Shown one piece after another: positions 8,175 through 16,296 of a DNA stretch of 64,000 nt. Origin of the DNA: an uncultured Odoribacter sp. (GTDB taxonomy: Bacteria > Bacteroidota > Bacteroidia > Bacteroidales > Marinifilaceae); the NCBI GenBank assembly GCA_910588375.1, contig CAJUQA010000013.1, positions 1 through 64,000 of the forward strand, read 5' to 3'. Position 1 is the stretch's first letter. Every line of letters starts with the position of its first letter. Below the pieces are notes generated by a model. The model did no database searches, was not told the origin of the DNA, and saw only the letters and a list, made by a program, of their open reading frames with translations. A program made the position numbers and the translations under genes.

Positions 8175-10763
8175 TTACTCGTAATTGAGTGAAATATTCG
8201 CAATAAAAAATTCACTACCGGTGCAGACCGCATCTGCTGGAATGTTTTGGGTAAAACGTTTAATATTATCATCTTTATCTTCTTCGTATTGGCTGTAAGA
8301 ACAACTGGAAGAAGAGGCGAACATGATTTTTAATTTCGCAGCCTTTTTATATCTGTCCGTATATCTTATTGCTATTTGGGCAATGCTCAATGTTTCTTGT
8401 GCTTCAAAAGTTTCTTCTCCAGAACCGATGGTATGGTTATCGGCATCAAGGACTTCTATTTTTACCATAGCCTTGTCCCTATTGATGCTTTTGTAGGTAT
8501 ATGAAAATCTAAAAACAGACGGCCGGGAGGTAAATTCGATACCTTCCTCGTAAGTTTCGGTATTATCACTGTGATTGTAAGTATAGCTGGAACCTAAAAA
8601 TAACTTTCCGGCAGAATGATGTCCAATCTTTGGTGGTTCCAAGTCTGATAGCTCTGTTGCTTGCCATAAATACTTGCCATAGGTAGCTTTAGGTGTTTCA
8701 CCTTGGTTATCCCAACCGACATTGCGTAATAAAGTGCCGGAAATTTCATTGAATTTAGCGGGCAACGTCGAAGCAATAATATACCATGTATTTGCAGTTT
8801 TGACATCGTTTACTGATGGCATGGTTTTGTCATTGACGGTAAGCCATGAGTTTTTGCCTTCATAGTAATGTATTGTTGCAGTAGCCTGTTTTTTACTATT
8901 TATACCCTCGGTATATCCATATCCTCCGCCTTTATTGATAGAATTCGTTACATCAGAGAAGTCTATACGTGGTAATTCCAATATCTCTTCTGTTTTAATC
9001 TCAATCGGTTCCGAATAACAGATGTCTAAATCCGCTTTGGCATCAAAAGCCACCCGGACATAGTATGTATGATTTCCCTCTAATTTGTTGACTTGAAATT
9101 TAACCAGATTATTTGTTTTATCGAATGATATGCCTTCAGTATTGGCACGGTTCCAAGTAGTCTTATCTGTTGAAATTTCAACATTATACTGTTCGGTCAG
9201 TGTATTTTGTGCCAATCCGTTCGTACCGTCCGTTTGTTCAATGTTCAAATAAGCCCGTTTTGCCCATTCCGGTCCGTCTTTTTGAAGTTGGAATGTCGGG
9301 TTAACGGCGCTTAGCGTAACTTCATTCGTTGTTTCGTCCCCGTATTTGGCCCGGAACTGGATAGTCTGCTTATTGATATTTACACCGGTATACATATAAA
9401 CGGTATCCATCGTGGCATTCCACTTCCAATCATTGATATTGCATTTAGTCCACTCTTTCACACCGAAAGCCTGATTTTCATTCAGATATTCGATAATGAT
9501 ATTTTCGGGTGCACCACCGCTTATCCGGATTTTAAACGGATATTCCAGACTTCGTGCAATTGCCGGTTTATCGGGTGCCACCAATTCAAAAAGCGGAGGG
9601 GTAATGTGGAATTTGAGATTCAAGGGAACGCAATGCTGGCCCGAAACATCCGTGACATCCACTGTAATTGTATGTTTTCCGGCAGGTAGATTCGTAACGA
9701 TTCCGGAAAAATCAAGTTCTGCCATATTGGCGTTTTCCATATTTTCCGACCATGTCAAACCGAAGCGAAGCAAACGGTTTCTGTTGGCATTGGTCAATGA
9801 AAGTAAATCGACATCTGCCGGCCAACCTGCAGCGGTTAAACTGGCGGAAGTGGTTTTTATCCTGCACGAACCGATTTTTCCGATAGCGGTAACCAGCGTA
9901 TAAAACGTCCCTTTTGCACAGCTTTCCCCCACCAGATATTCATAAACGGGAAGCGTATCGAAGGCCGGCGTAAGATAAGGTTTCTTGTGTGCCTGCCAAT
10001 CTTGCGGCAAAGCGATTTCAAGAGGTTTTTCAACAGTTGTCGAATCAAAACTGATAAGCAACTTTTCATATCCTTGCTCTCCTCCGAGAGAAACATTAAA
10101 ATTATAATATTCTGCGGCTTTTGTTTCTGGAATAGATACGGCAAGCAGTGAATTAGTCGTTAAATCGCTCTTGGTCATATTCAACAACACATCCAATTTT
10201 CCGGCAGGTAAAAAGGCTGTGCGTTTTTCCTCCTTGCTGAAAGTAATCGTATCGACAGAGGTAATGAGTTGCGTGGAATAATCTTTGAAATAATTGCTGA
10301 AATTCTCACGATAGCGGACACTTGCCAAAACATTCTCTATTCCGGCCGTGAGGGTAATATTGTTTTCCTGGTCGCCTTGCAGCAACAGAGTCGTGTCGCC
10401 GCTGAAATACGGAGCATCAAAATTACTTTTCCCCAAGGTGCCGTGCGAAGCTTTGATTTGAATCTTATTATTTGCCTGCAATTTTACGGGATGCGGCATT
10501 TCGGAATACGTTTCCCATTCTCTGATAACGGAGCCCGAAGCGTTTAATAATTGAATCTTAAATTCATCGCATTCCGGGATGCGGAATAGAGAATCCGACG
10601 ATTGGGCACGGGTAACTATTCTGAAATCGGACTTGGTAGTTAAGTCAAGATTGAAGCTAATCTCTTTTTCACCTTCATTTTCTATATGCTTCTTTTCGCA
10701 TCCGTTGAAAAGAAACAGTAGAAAAAGAAAACACAATAGACCGTTAAACTGATGGATTTTCAT
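8175..10763 (-). CDS. Large DUF4493 lipoprotein with PCMD-like C-terminus (first gene of surface operon)
   Basis: 862 aa, SPII signal (lipobox FNGC, Cys22) followed by a charged E-K-K-H-I-E-N tether. DUF4493-like block in the first about 250 residues ('APYFSGDTTLLLQG', 'GIENVLASVRYRENF'), then several Ig-like modules, a fibronectin-like module near 495-590, and a C-terminal beta domain (about 595-862) with the PCMD features 'FTSRPSVFRFSYTYKS' and a final 'EFFIANISLNYE' strand. The PCMD opening motif (F-D-x-W, W-D-T-G-N) is weaker here than in the other two. First gene of the six-gene operon; its upstream region shows no clear TTTG/TAnnTTTG pair on this strand, so its promoter is unknown. Confidence 0.66.
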   Translation of the reverse strand: MKIHQFNGLLCFLFLLFLFNGCEKKHIENEGEKEISFNLDLTTKSDFRIVTRAQSSDSLFRIPECDEFKIQLLNASGSVIREWETYSEMPHPVKLQANNKIQIKASHGTLGKSNFDAPYFSGDTTLLLQGDQENNITLTAGIENVLASVRYRENFSNYFKDYSTQLITSVDTITFSKEEKRTAFLPAGKLDVLLNMTKSDLTTNSLLAVSIPETKAAEYYNFNVSLGGEQGYEKLLISFDSTTVEKPLEIALPQDWQAHKKPYLTPAFDTLPVYEYLVGESCAKGTFYTLVTAIGKIGSCRIKTTSASLTAAGWPADVDLLSLTNANRNRLLRFGLTWSENMENANMAELDFSGIVTNLPAGKHTITVDVTDVSGQHCVPLNLKFHITPPLFELVAPDKPAIARSLEYPFKIRISGGAPENIIIEYLNENQAFGVKEWTKCNINDWKWNATMDTVYMYTGVNINKQTIQFRAKYGDETTNEVTLSAVNPTFQLQKDGPEWAKRAYLNIEQTDGTNGLAQNTLTEQYNVEISTDKTTWNRANTEGISFDKTNNLVKFQVNKLEGNHTYYVRVAFDAKADLDICYSEPIEIKTEEILELPRIDFSDVTNSINKGGGYGYTEGINSKKQATATIHYYEGKNSWLTVNDKTMPSVNDVKTANTWYIIASTLPAKFNEISGTLLRNVGWDNQGETPKATYGKYLWQATELSDLEPPKIGHHSAGKLFLGSSYTYNHSDNTETYEEGIEFTSRPSVFRFSYTYKSINRDKAMVKIEVLDADNHTIGSGEETFEAQETLSIAQIAIRYTDRYKKAAKLKIMFASSSSCSYSQYEEDKDDNIKRFTQNIPADAVCTGSEFFIANISLNYE

Positions 10764-11084
10764 ATGTATTTTTCTGAAACGTACTCACATACGTATTCTT
10801 GTTTATTTCCTGAATCTTTATATTGCTTTTTAAAGCATTCGTTTTTTTATCTTTGCAAGATGCATTTTCGCAACTATTTTATCATACAAAAATCGTGCAA
10901 AAAAGTTAAAGAATGGAGATTTTTTCCCGTTTTAACGTTTTGGGATACTCTAAGTAGTTTATTTCCAAAGAATTTGTTATTTTTCCGTTTTTGTAAAAAA
11001 TCGGACTCACATCAATAGATGCCGGTTATTCCAACTCTTATGCCCAGAACAGACATCATCCGATAAAAACTACCAGCGCTTGGA
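10764..11084. other. AT-rich intergenic region upstream of the surface operon
   Basis: No convincing gene. It contains a 14-bp dyad (TGCTTTTTAAAGCA, 10824-10837) and a plus-strand TATCTTTG box (10848-10855), which points away from the operon. A 52-codon reading frame at 10860-11018 starts only 4 nt after that box and looks like chance (rich in Phe and Lys). Confidence 0.4.
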
Positions 11085-11240
11085 TTAAATTGTGCCTTTT
11101 TCTGTACGGGCTATGGAAGACTTTGTTGTGTTTAGCAAACTGGGGGCGTGTGTGATTTTTGCTTCCTTGCGTGCATTAAGAAAAATTTGACTGGAATAGA
11201 AAGCATAGCCATTATTGCAAAGTAATCGCTTGCAATTCAT
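11085..11240 (-). CDS. 51-aa open frame directly after the HTH gene
   Basis: Starts with ATG 3 nt after the stop of the HTH gene, so it could be translated by coupling. The product has a Cys-rich N-terminus (M-N-C-K-R-L-L-C) and a basic, Ser/Thr-rich end; no domain, signal peptide or helix is evident and no family was recognised. It could be a real small protein, a decayed gene end, or chance; downstream sequence to about 11020 shows no continuation. Confidence 0.2.
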   Translation of the reverse strand: MNCKRLLCNNGYAFYSSQIFLNARKEAKITHAPSLLNTTKSSIARTEKGTI

Positions 11241-11243
11241 TTA

Positions 11244-11534
11244 TTAGATCTGAACTTCAATTCCAAGCTTTCCGCCCAGCCCACGCTCTACAATGTCGAA
11301 TAATGTCTTCAATGTAATGTTTTCTCCGTCATTTTCTACTTTTGATATAAACGTGCGTTTTTTGTTTATGCGAGCTGCAAGTTCGGCTTGTGTCATTTCT
11401 TTCTTTTCCCGGGCACTTCTTATTTTGAATCCGATCCTCAATGCTTCAAGCTCTCTTTCAAGCCTGTCACGCTCAGGCGTACCTACAACGCCATAATAAT
11501 CCGTCTTGATTTGGTCTAACGTCTTTGTATTCAT
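11244..11534 (-). CDS. HigA-like XRE-family HTH regulator/antitoxin
   Basis: A 96-aa protein. After a charged N-terminal helix (residues about 1-35) comes a Cro/CI helix-turn-helix: 'IRSAREKKEMTQAELA' then 'INKKRTFISKVENDGENITL' and 'LKTLFDIVERGLG'. Length and layout match antitoxins of HigBA/RelBE type II modules that bind DNA through this motif. In HigBA the toxin precedes the antitoxin, but no RelE/HigB-like gene is present: upstream lie only a 21-codon frame, a terminator and tRNA-Thr. It may be an orphan antitoxin left after toxin loss, or a stand-alone regulator. Annotated start has an ATGA overlap with the upstream micro-ORF. Confidence 0.75.
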   Translation of the reverse strand: MNTKTLDQIKTDYYGVVGTPERDRLERELEALRIGFKIRSAREKKEMTQAELAARINKKRTFISKVENDGENITLKTLFDIVERGLGGKLGIEVQI

Positions 11535-11596
11535 TTTGATCTTTCTTTTTGAGTATATTTTATCTTTCCTCTCGTAGGTTGATATAAATCTTTCAT
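11531..11596 (-). CDS. 21-aa micro-ORF overlapping the HTH gene start
   Basis: ATG at 11596, stop TGA at 11533-11531 overlapping the HTH start codon as ATGA. The product is basic (K-D-L-Y-Q-P-T-R-G-K-I-K-Y-T-Q-K-E-R-S-K). It sits where a HigB-type toxin gene would end, so it may be a toxin remnant or a short leader ORF that couples translation. It could also be chance. Confidence 0.2.
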   Translation of the reverse strand: MKDLYQPTRGKIKYTQKERSK

Positions 11597-11602
11597 TTTA
11601 AA

Positions 11603-11641
11603 GAAACAAAAAAGCGGTCAGATTTTATGTTTCTGACCGCT
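11603..11641 (-). terminator. Terminator after tRNA-Thr
   Basis: A 10-bp stem (AGCGGTCAGA / TCTGACCGCT) with a T-rich tail on the minus strand (complement of 11603-11612), about 20 nt past the tRNA. Confidence 0.7.
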
Positions 11642-11661
11642 CTTTAATTGTAAATCATTGA

Positions 11662-11737
<76 letters not shown>

Positions 11738-11748
11738 ATTTGCGGCTA

Positions 11749-11756
11749 CAAAGGTA
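11749..11756 (-). promoter_or_regulatory. -7 box for tRNA-Thr
   Basis: TACCTTTG on the minus strand fits TAnnTTTG and ends 12 nt before the tRNA 5' end, consistent with a short precursor. A TTTG (11775-11772) lies 15 nt further up, closer than usual. Confidence 0.45.
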
Positions 11757-11815
11757 AGCGTTATTTTCAAACAAAAAAATAATTCGAAGAAAAAATGTAT
11801 GTGCTGAAACCCGTT

Positions 11816-14152
11816 TTATTGAGTCTTGCTGACAACGTGGAAAGTGCGTTGCAGACTGTTACCCTGGGCATCGACCAACGTTAACAGGTGTTTGCCTTCA
11901 TCCAGGTTCAATTCCATTTGGTGAACATGTTGGGTCATACCGGCATATTGATTGTCAATGTGCCAATACACCTCTGTGGCGGGAATCCGGTGAGCCAATT
12001 CAAACACCACCCAGCTTTTCTTGCCGCCAAAATCCCGGGGGATAAACACCCTGGCACCTTTCGGCGGGTAAATCAATTCCATCATATCCTCGGGGGCTCC
12101 GCAGTCTTTCCGGTAAGGGGGAAGACGCCGGTAACCGGCATGGGTGCGGGCATAATACCATTCCTGCACAGGAGGAAGTACAAACCACGAACGGGGATGC
12201 ATCTCGTATGGAGTTTCGCATATTGAATTCACCCTCCACTTTTCGGAAGAATCCAGGTGTATCAGACGATGAAACGGACATACTTCCGTACGCTTTCCCT
12301 TACGGCAGATTTTAACTGTATCCGTTGGTTCGCAGAGAGAGGAAGCCCGATAGCCGCTTTGCCGGCAAACGGCAACTTCTTCCAGTTCATCTACAGGTTC
12401 ATAAAATTTACCCCTCACGGGGAGTAATCCTGCTACTTCAAACAATACTGGGGCTGCGGCGCGTACGCCGACTAATCCCGGTCGACCTTCTCCGTCAGCA
12501 TTCCCCGCCCATACTCCGACCACCCAATCGGCATTCACCCCGACTGCCCAAGCATCGCGAAAGCCGAAACTTGTGCCTGTTTTCCAGGCCAGATTCATGG
12601 AAGCGGCAAAATTTTTCCAGCCCGATTCCAATTCCGGTCGCTCAACAGTTTGCAGAGCTTTGAACGTGAGCCAAATGGAAGCGGCACTCAAAGGGGCTTC
12701 TTCCGGCTGGATAGCCGTGCTTGCCTGGTCCTTCTTCTTCCAAAGTCTGAGGCGTTCATATTCTCCTGCAAAATATTGTCCGTCCCGTTCATTATAGTGG
12801 CGGAGGGTGGAGGCCATACCTCCGTACATATTGCATAAATCCCAAAGGGAAGTCTCAGCTCCTCCTAAAATCAGGCTTAGGCCGTAGTCCTCTGCCGAAC
12901 GGTTCAGCGAATGGATGCCCAGATGTTTCAAATCATCCCGGAAACGGCTGAGCCCATATTCTTTCAGCATGCGGACAAAAGGTATATTCAATGAAAAAGC
13001 CAATGCCCGGTCTGCCGGTGCGGCTCCTTGAAATGTCCTGTTGAAATTGGAAGGCGCATATTGTCCGAAGCGCGAAGGAATATCCGGAACCAGCGTCGAC
13101 GGCAGGATATAGCCTTCTTGTTGCATCAGTGCATACAAGGCTGGTTTAAGGATGCTGCCCGAACTGCGCACCGCTTTGATGATATTCACTTCATTCCCAC
13201 GGCTTCCCGCCTGAGCGGGGCTGTTTGCCACATAAGCCCGGACTTCGCCGCTGGGGACATGGGCAACGAGCACTGCCAGATTGTAAATATGGTTTTGGCT
13301 AAGCAGTCGGCTGTGGCGGGCTACGATTTCGTTGACCTGCTTCTGCAAATGCCGGTCAATAGTAGAGAGTCCCGTTTGTCCCTTTTGAGTCAATACGGCT
13401 TCCGCCAGTAGGTGGGGGGCTATATTTTCGGTGGAGGAAATCTTTTCCGGCAGGGGCTCCGCCACGGCCAGCAGGTAATCTTCCTCGTTCATCCACTCCT
13501 TTTCGTATAATTTCTTTAACAGACCGTCCCGTTTCTCTTTCAGCATCTGTCGGTTTTTTAACGCAGGGGCATTGGGAAGAATGGCTAAAAAAGCGGCTTC
13601 TGCCCAACTGAGCTGCTCCGGAGAACGGTGGAAATATTTTTCGGCAGCCGTCTGCATGCCTACGATATTGCCGCCGAAAGGGGCGTGTGCCGCATACATT
13701 TGCAGAATCCCGTATTTCGTATACTGTTGCTCCAGGCGCCAGGCAAGGAGTAATTCCTTGAATTTTTCCATATAGGTACGGGGCGGATTTCCCCTGGCAA
13801 TCCGGACCACCTGCATACTGATGGTACTGCCGCCGCTGACAATCTTGCCGGAAGTGAGATTTTGCCGGCAGGCCCGGAGTAAAGCGGTGAAATCTACTCC
13901 CCGGTGCGAAAGAAAGCGTTTGTCCTCAAAGGTAATCAGTGAAACAATGTATTTGGGGGACAGGAAAGGCGTACCCGGGAACCGGAATTGCTCGTCATCC
14001 GCCACAGACGAACCTATGATTTGTCCCTTCCGGTCTGTCACAACCGTGGAATAAGGCATATGAAAGAGTGGAGTAGGCAGCATAAACCACCAGCCTGCAA
14101 TGAGACTGAGACAGAATAATACAACCAATGTTTTTTCTCCCTTTTTTTTCAT
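11816..14152 (-). CDS. pbpC: Penicillin-binding protein 1C (bifunctional class A PBP)
   Basis: 778 aa from ATG 14152; an in-frame ATG at 14197 would overlap the PAP2 gene. One membrane helix (about 8-25) anchors a GT51 glycosyltransferase domain with the catalytic E-D-x-x-F-x-x-H-x-G (Glu76) and GGSTISMQ (107-114). The transpeptidase domain has S333-I-L-K336, S387-L-N389 and K524-T-G-T, all intact. Residues about 690-775 form the beta domain typical of PBP1C (BiPBP_C). It polymerises and cross-links peptidoglycan in the periplasm. An MG2-type macroglobulin gene often accompanies pbpC in other bacteria but is not seen here; instead a PAP2 phosphatase precedes it by 25 bp. Confidence 0.93.
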   Translation of the reverse strand: MKKKGEKTLVVLFCLSLIAGWWFMLPTPLFHMPYSTVVTDRKGQIIGSSVADDEQFRFPGTPFLSPKYIVSLITFEDKRFLSHRGVDFTALLRACRQNLTSGKIVSGGSTISMQVVRIARGNPPRTYMEKFKELLLAWRLEQQYTKYGILQMYAAHAPFGGNIVGMQTAAEKYFHRSPEQLSWAEAAFLAILPNAPALKNRQMLKEKRDGLLKKLYEKEWMNEEDYLLAVAEPLPEKISSTENIAPHLLAEAVLTQKGQTGLSTIDRHLQKQVNEIVARHSRLLSQNHIYNLAVLVAHVPSGEVRAYVANSPAQAGSRGNEVNIIKAVRSSGSILKPALYALMQQEGYILPSTLVPDIPSRFGQYAPSNFNRTFQGAAPADRALAFSLNIPFVRMLKEYGLSRFRDDLKHLGIHSLNRSAEDYGLSLILGGAETSLWDLCNMYGGMASTLRHYNERDGQYFAGEYERLRLWKKKDQASTAIQPEEAPLSAASIWLTFKALQTVERPELESGWKNFAASMNLAWKTGTSFGFRDAWAVGVNADWVVGVWAGNADGEGRPGLVGVRAAAPVLFEVAGLLPVRGKFYEPVDELEEVAVCRQSGYRASSLCEPTDTVKICRKGKRTEVCPFHRLIHLDSSEKWRVNSICETPYEMHPRSWFVLPPVQEWYYARTHAGYRRLPPYRKDCGAPEDMMELIYPPKGARVFIPRDFGGKKSWVVFELAHRIPATEVYWHIDNQYAGMTQHVHQMELNLDEGKHLLTLVDAQGNSLQRTFHVVSKTQ

Positions 14153-14177
14153 GACCCAAATGACCTGTCGGGAAATA

Positions 14178-14723
14178 TCACAAGCGGATAGAAGCATAGA
14201 TGCCGGGGACTCCGGAACTCATTATTGCCGGCGCCAGCGTAAGTTCGTGTCTGCGGGCAAACGGACGGGTATAGATATAGGCACTTCCGGCTCCTAAAGC
14301 CGCTCCGGCGAGTACATCCCAAATATCGTGTTTCTTGGCGTAAATTCTTCCCCAACCGACATAAGCGGATACCGCATACGCTGGAGCTCCGAATTTCCAG
14401 CCGTAGCGTCTTTGCAGGAAAGCGGCTCCCTGAAAAGAAACCGAGGTGTGGGTGGAGGGAAAAGCATGGTTGCCGCTTCCGTCAGGCCGTTTCTTACGAA
14501 TGCTGAATTCCAGAATATAATTGGCGGCCAGATTGGTCAATCCTCCCAGGACAACCTGTTTCGTCCCTTCATAATCCTTGAGGGCCAGGCTTCCCGTAAA
14601 ACCTGCTATCGGATTTAACAAAGCCAGAATATCCGTACTGGTATCGATGCTTTTACGGGATTGGGCTTTGCATAGAGAAAATCCCCATACGGAAAAAAAT
14701 AAAATCAATAGACCGGTCTTCAT
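14178..14723 (-). CDS. PAP2-superfamily phosphatase (exported)
   Basis: 181 aa with a signal peptide (to about Ala20). The three motifs of type-2 phosphatidic acid phosphatases are present: K78-R-P-D-G (motif 1), P89-S-T-H-T-S (motif 2) and R126-x5-H132-x3-D136 (motif 3), with His132 the likely nucleophile. Likely substrates are lipid phosphates such as undecaprenyl pyrophosphate or phosphatidylglycerol phosphate. It lies 25 bp upstream of pbpC on the same strand, so carrier-lipid recycling beside peptidoglycan polymerisation is a plausible pairing (inference). Shorter than the multi-helix UppP/PgpB types, with two or three weak membrane segments. Confidence 0.82.
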   Translation of the reverse strand: MKTGLLILFFSVWGFSLCKAQSRKSIDTSTDILALLNPIAGFTGSLALKDYEGTKQVVLGGLTNLAANYILEFSIRKKRPDGSGNHAFPSTHTSVSFQGAAFLQRRYGWKFGAPAYAVSAYVGWGRIYAKKHDIWDVLAGAALGAGSAYIYTRPFARRHELTLAPAIMSSGVPGIYASIRL

Positions 14724-14743
14724 GGTATAGATTTAAAGATGTC

Positions 14744-14751
14744 CAAAAGTA
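14744..14751 (-). promoter_or_regulatory. -7 box for the PAP2-pbpC pair
   Basis: TACTTTTG on the minus strand, 20 nt before the PAP2 start codon, with a degenerate TTTC about 20 nt further up. Confidence 0.4.
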
Positions 14752-14867
14752 TAAACAAATTTCGTCATAATGAAACCCGCCTTTTTTTCTTCCCGTCGAT
14801 TTCTTCTGTAAATTTGCCCCTATAGTCTTCCTTTTGCTTTCCTATACAATTAACTTATATTACTCCC

Positions 14868-14996
14868 CTCTATCTCCTCTATAAATATTCTACAAAAGGT
14901 ATAGAAAATCTATACAAATTCTTTATAAAGTGCATTCAGAAGCACTTTATAAGCGCTTTATAAGCGCTTTGTAAGCACTTTATAGAGGAGATAGAG
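14868..14996. repeat. Nested inverted repeats with an 11-bp tandem array
   Basis: Outer arms: a perfect 18-bp inverted repeat (14868-14885 / 14979-14996). Inside it, four near-identical 11-bp units (GCACTTTATAA, GCGCTTTATAA, GCGCTTTGTAA, GCACTTTATAG; 14942-14985) and one inverted copy (14923-14933) pairing with the first unit across an 8-nt loop. No reading frame explains it. It lies in the 390-bp gap between the PAP2 gene and the tolC-like gene. It may be a regulator binding array, a recombination or attachment site, or a small non-autonomous element. Confidence 0.75.
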
Positions 14997-15072
14997 AGGT
15001 GTGGAATCGGTGAAAAGGAGTCGTTTTCTATAAATTGGCGGAGTTTAAGGCAGGCGGGAGAGGAGTGTTTGT

Positions 15073-15104
15073 AAAAAAATGCCCGGAAGTGTGAACTCCC
15101 GGGC
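15073..15104 (-). terminator. Terminator of the metal-efflux operon
   Basis: Stem GCCCGG / CCGGGC (15081-15086, 15099-15104), extendable by AGT/ACT inside, followed on the minus strand by ATTTTTTT. Confidence 0.75.
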
Positions 15105-15114
15105 GGATGATTTT

Positions 15115-16296
15115 TTATAATTTGTATTGAAAAAGTTGGGCAAGGACGTTGAAACACTCGCGCTCGACGTCTAAATAATTCTGACGGCTTTCGTAGAAAG
15201 TGGTAATTTCTGTGAAATATTCAATCATGGAAATCTGTCCCGCGTCGAGGGCTTTGTTCAGCAATTCGATATTTTGTTGTCCGGATAAGATTTTTTTATA
15301 CTCTTCCCGCGAGTCCGAAAGGGTCTTTGCCTGTTGGTAAAGTTGTTTCAAATAGGATTTCAACGATTGTACTTTGTCTTCCATTGCGGCGGTGGTATAT
15401 TCAAATTGGGCTTTCGCTTTTTTGACCGTATTTTTATTTTCCCACAAAGGAATGGACATGCCGATTCTGAAACCGTTCATACTTTCGCCGCTTCCGCCGT
15501 TCCGCCGGTAACCGATATCGAATTTGGGCAGGGTCATGGCACGCGTCAGCCGGATTTCCCTTTCTGCAATTTCCGATTGTCCGGATATGTCTTTCAACCC
15601 CGGATCCTGAGCCATATACTCGGATTCCAGTTGCGGATAGGCGGGTAATACCGGCATTTCCGGATACTCATTGGTCGTGAATGCGATAACTTCGCCGCCG
15701 TTCAGGTTCTGCAATTGTTCCTGTGCCGCCGCCAGGGCAATCTGATTGAGGCGCAGAGCATTGCGTGTGTTCAGTTGCTCCAGCTGGATTTTGTTCAATT
15801 CCAATTGATTGGCTTCTCCTTGTTCCAGCCGTTTTTGATACAGTTCAAAAAGATGCTGGGCATTGCCGGCTCTTTCCTCCGCCAGTTTTTTCTGTTTATG
15901 CAGATAAATGATTTCGAAGCAAAGCTGTTGGGCGGAAAGCAAAATTTGTTGCCGGCTGACAGCATACTGATAGCCGGAGGCGGTTGCTTTTAAATCCGCC
16001 AGTTTATTTTTGTTCGCATAGACGGTGGGAAAGTCAAATCCCTGCACCACGGCCAGTTCGTTTACATTGCCACCGGCACTGCGGTCTGCCCACAGTTGAT
16101 TGAGTTCCACCGTCGGATTGCTCAGGTAATTTCCCGTATGGGCTTCCAATTGCCGGGCTTTGTCCAGGCGGCTTTCTGCCTGTAACGTCTTGTTATGGGT
16201 TTCAACGCTTTTCAAAACGCCGTCTATATCCTGCTGGGCATGGACAGCAGGACATAGAAACAGGCCGGTAATAAAAAGATAAATGTATTTTTTCAT
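15115..16296 (-). CDS. TolC-family outer-membrane factor (CzcC/CusC-like)
   Basis: 393 aa with a signal peptide ending near 'VHAQQ'. The body is long amphipathic coiled-coil helices rich in Gln, Leu and Glu, as in the OEP/TolC fold: two repeats at about 30-190 and 225-393, including 'RIGMSIPLWENKNTVKKA', a hallmark of CzcC-like proteins. It would form the outer-membrane channel of the tripartite pump whose inner-membrane and adaptor parts are the next two genes upstream; its start overlaps the end of the RND gene by 4 bp (16293-16296). Last gene of the operon, followed by a strong terminator. Confidence 0.88.
   Translation of the reverse strand: MKKYIYLFITGLFLCPAVHAQQDIDGVLKSVETHNKTLQAESRLDKARQLEAHTGNYLSNPTVELNQLWADRSAGGNVNELAVVQGFDFPTVYANKNKLADLKATASGYQYAVSRQQILLSAQQLCFEIIYLHKQKKLAEERAGNAQHLFELYQKRLEQGEANQLELNKIQLEQLNTRNALRLNQIALAAAQEQLQNLNGGEVIAFTTNEYPEMPVLPAYPQLESEYMAQDPGLKDISGQSEIAEREIRLTRAMTLPKFDIGYRRNGGSGESMNGFRIGMSIPLWENKNTVKKAKAQFEYTTAAMEDKVQSLKSYLKQLYQQAKTLSDSREEYKKILSGQQNIELLNKALDAGQISMIEYFTEITTFYESRQNYLDVERECFNVLAQLFQYKL

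Noticed and set aside
10860..11018. 52-codon plus-strand frame upstream of the surface operon
   Set aside because: The TATCTTTG box is only 4 nt before its ATG, leaving no room for transcription start; Phe/Lys-rich chance product.
14936..14996. The 11-bp tandem array as a CRISPR
   Set aside because: Units are 11 bp with no unique spacers between them and no cas genes in the window.
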